NCBI GenBank assembly: GCA_009886815.1 | Contig: QXYP01000310.1 | Span: 1-6,693 of the forward strand | From: Halieaceae bacterium | GTDB taxonomy: Bacteria > Pseudomonadota > Gammaproteobacteria > Pseudomonadales > Halieaceae | Direction: 5' to 3' | Length of the DNA: 6,693 nt | In this document: positions 6,342 through 6,693 of the stretch, piece by piece | Numbering within the stretch: the stretch's first letter is position 1 | Layout of the letters: the number at the start of each line of letters is the position of its first letter | The notes under the pieces: model-generated | Databases searched by the model: none | Told to the model about the DNA's origin: nothing | What the model saw: the letters and a program-made list of their open reading frames with translations, nothing else | Position numbers and translations under genes: made by a program

Positions 6342-6380
6342 AAGAGCCGCTCTGCACCACTGACGAGCGGCTTTTTTTTT
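6342..6380 (+). terminator. Intrinsic terminator between acpP and fabF
   Basis: An 8-bp GC-rich stem AGCCGCTC (6345-6352) / GAGCGGCT (6365-6372) with a 12-nt loop, running into nine T residues (6372-6380). A-rich bases just before the stem can lengthen it by pairing with the T-run. This is a textbook rho-independent terminator on the plus strand. It would end or attenuate acpP transcription before fabF, uncoupling abundant AcpP from FabF. Confidence 0.9.
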
Positions 6381-6462
6381 GTGCAGCTAGATGTTTTTCG
6401 GGATCCATTGAGGTCTCTGGCGCTGCGTGATTCTGGGCGCCCCTAGTCGAGGGAGACTCTTC

Positions 6463-6693
6463 ATGAACGGCAATCGGGTGGTAGTAACCGGTCTTGGTGC
6501 AGTGACGCCGGTGGGATTGGACGTAGCATCGAGCTGGCAAGCTATCTGCGATGGGAAAAGCGGCGCGGCAAGCATTGAGAGCTTTAATACAGATGCCTTC
6601 AGCACCCAGTTTAGTTGCTCGGTTAAGGATTTCTCGACCGAAGGTTATCTCGCGCCCAAAGACTCGAAGCGCATGGATCCGTTTATCCAGTTC
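6463..6693 (+). CDS. fabF: 3-oxoacyl-ACP synthase II, N-terminus (partial, cut by right edge)
   Basis: Condensing enzyme that elongates acyl-ACP with malonyl-ACP; in E. coli KAS II governs the C16:1 to C18:1 step. Only 77 codons are in the window. They begin MNGNRVVVTGLGAVTPVG and continue through SGAASIESF, VKDFSTEGYL and KRMDPFIQF, which align with the KAS II N-terminus (E. coli RRVVVTGLG, VKDF, RKMDAFIQ). The catalytic Cys-His-His residues lie outside the window. GAGGGAG (6449-6455) sits 7 nt before the ATG. The gene is separated from acpP by 146 nt containing the terminator. I see no clear promoter after it, so expression may depend on readthrough or a weak promoter. FabB is less likely given the position after acpP. 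Confidence 0.93.
   Translation, partial: MNGNRVVVTGLGAVTPVGLDVASSWQAICDGKSGAASIESFNTDAFSTQFSCSVKDFSTEGYLAPKDSKRMDPFIQF

Overview
This window is a conserved gammaproteobacterial housekeeping locus: rne <- -> rluC, maf(yceF) <- -> yceD-rpmF-fabD-fabG-acpP-fabF. This is the arrangement known from E. coli and Pseudomonas around RNase E and the main fatty-acid synthesis cluster. The YceD N-terminus aligns without gaps with my recollection of pseudomonad YceD. bL32 is 60 aa with no cysteines and a Pseudomonas-like tail, and there is no fabH between rpmF and fabD. Together these suggest a Pseudomonas-related or Cellvibrionales-type (possibly marine) gammaproteobacterium. That placement is inference. 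I see no mobile element, CRISPR array, tRNA or rRNA.

Left part (1-1753): the N-terminal 427 codons of RNase E lie on the minus strand and run off the left edge. They are followed upstream by a 464-nt divergent intergenic region. Its rne-proximal half holds a series of potential hairpins, matching the known long autoregulatory rne leader. The rluC-proximal part holds a tripartite inverted/direct repeat of AACAC/GTGTT.

Middle (1754-3398): rluC (23S rRNA pseudouridine synthase, plus strand) and the Maf/YceF nucleotide pyrophosphatase (minus strand) converge with only 9 nt between their stop codons. An 82-nt divergent region then leads to yceD and contains a near-consensus sigma70 promoter whose predicted start site is almost on the yceD ATG.

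Right part (3399-6693): yceD and rpmF (ribosome-related) lead into fabD, fabG and acpP, and then fabF, which is cut by the right edge. FabD loads malonyl groups onto AcpP, FabF condenses them with the growing acyl chain, and FabG reduces the 3-ketoacyl-ACP product. A strong intrinsic terminator separates acpP from fabF. The most notable departure from the expected order is that plsX is missing between rpmF and fabD. Only a 111-nt spacer remains, and it is open in the frame shared by rpmF and fabD. I do not see a previously undescribed system here; the interest lies in gene-order and regulatory details.
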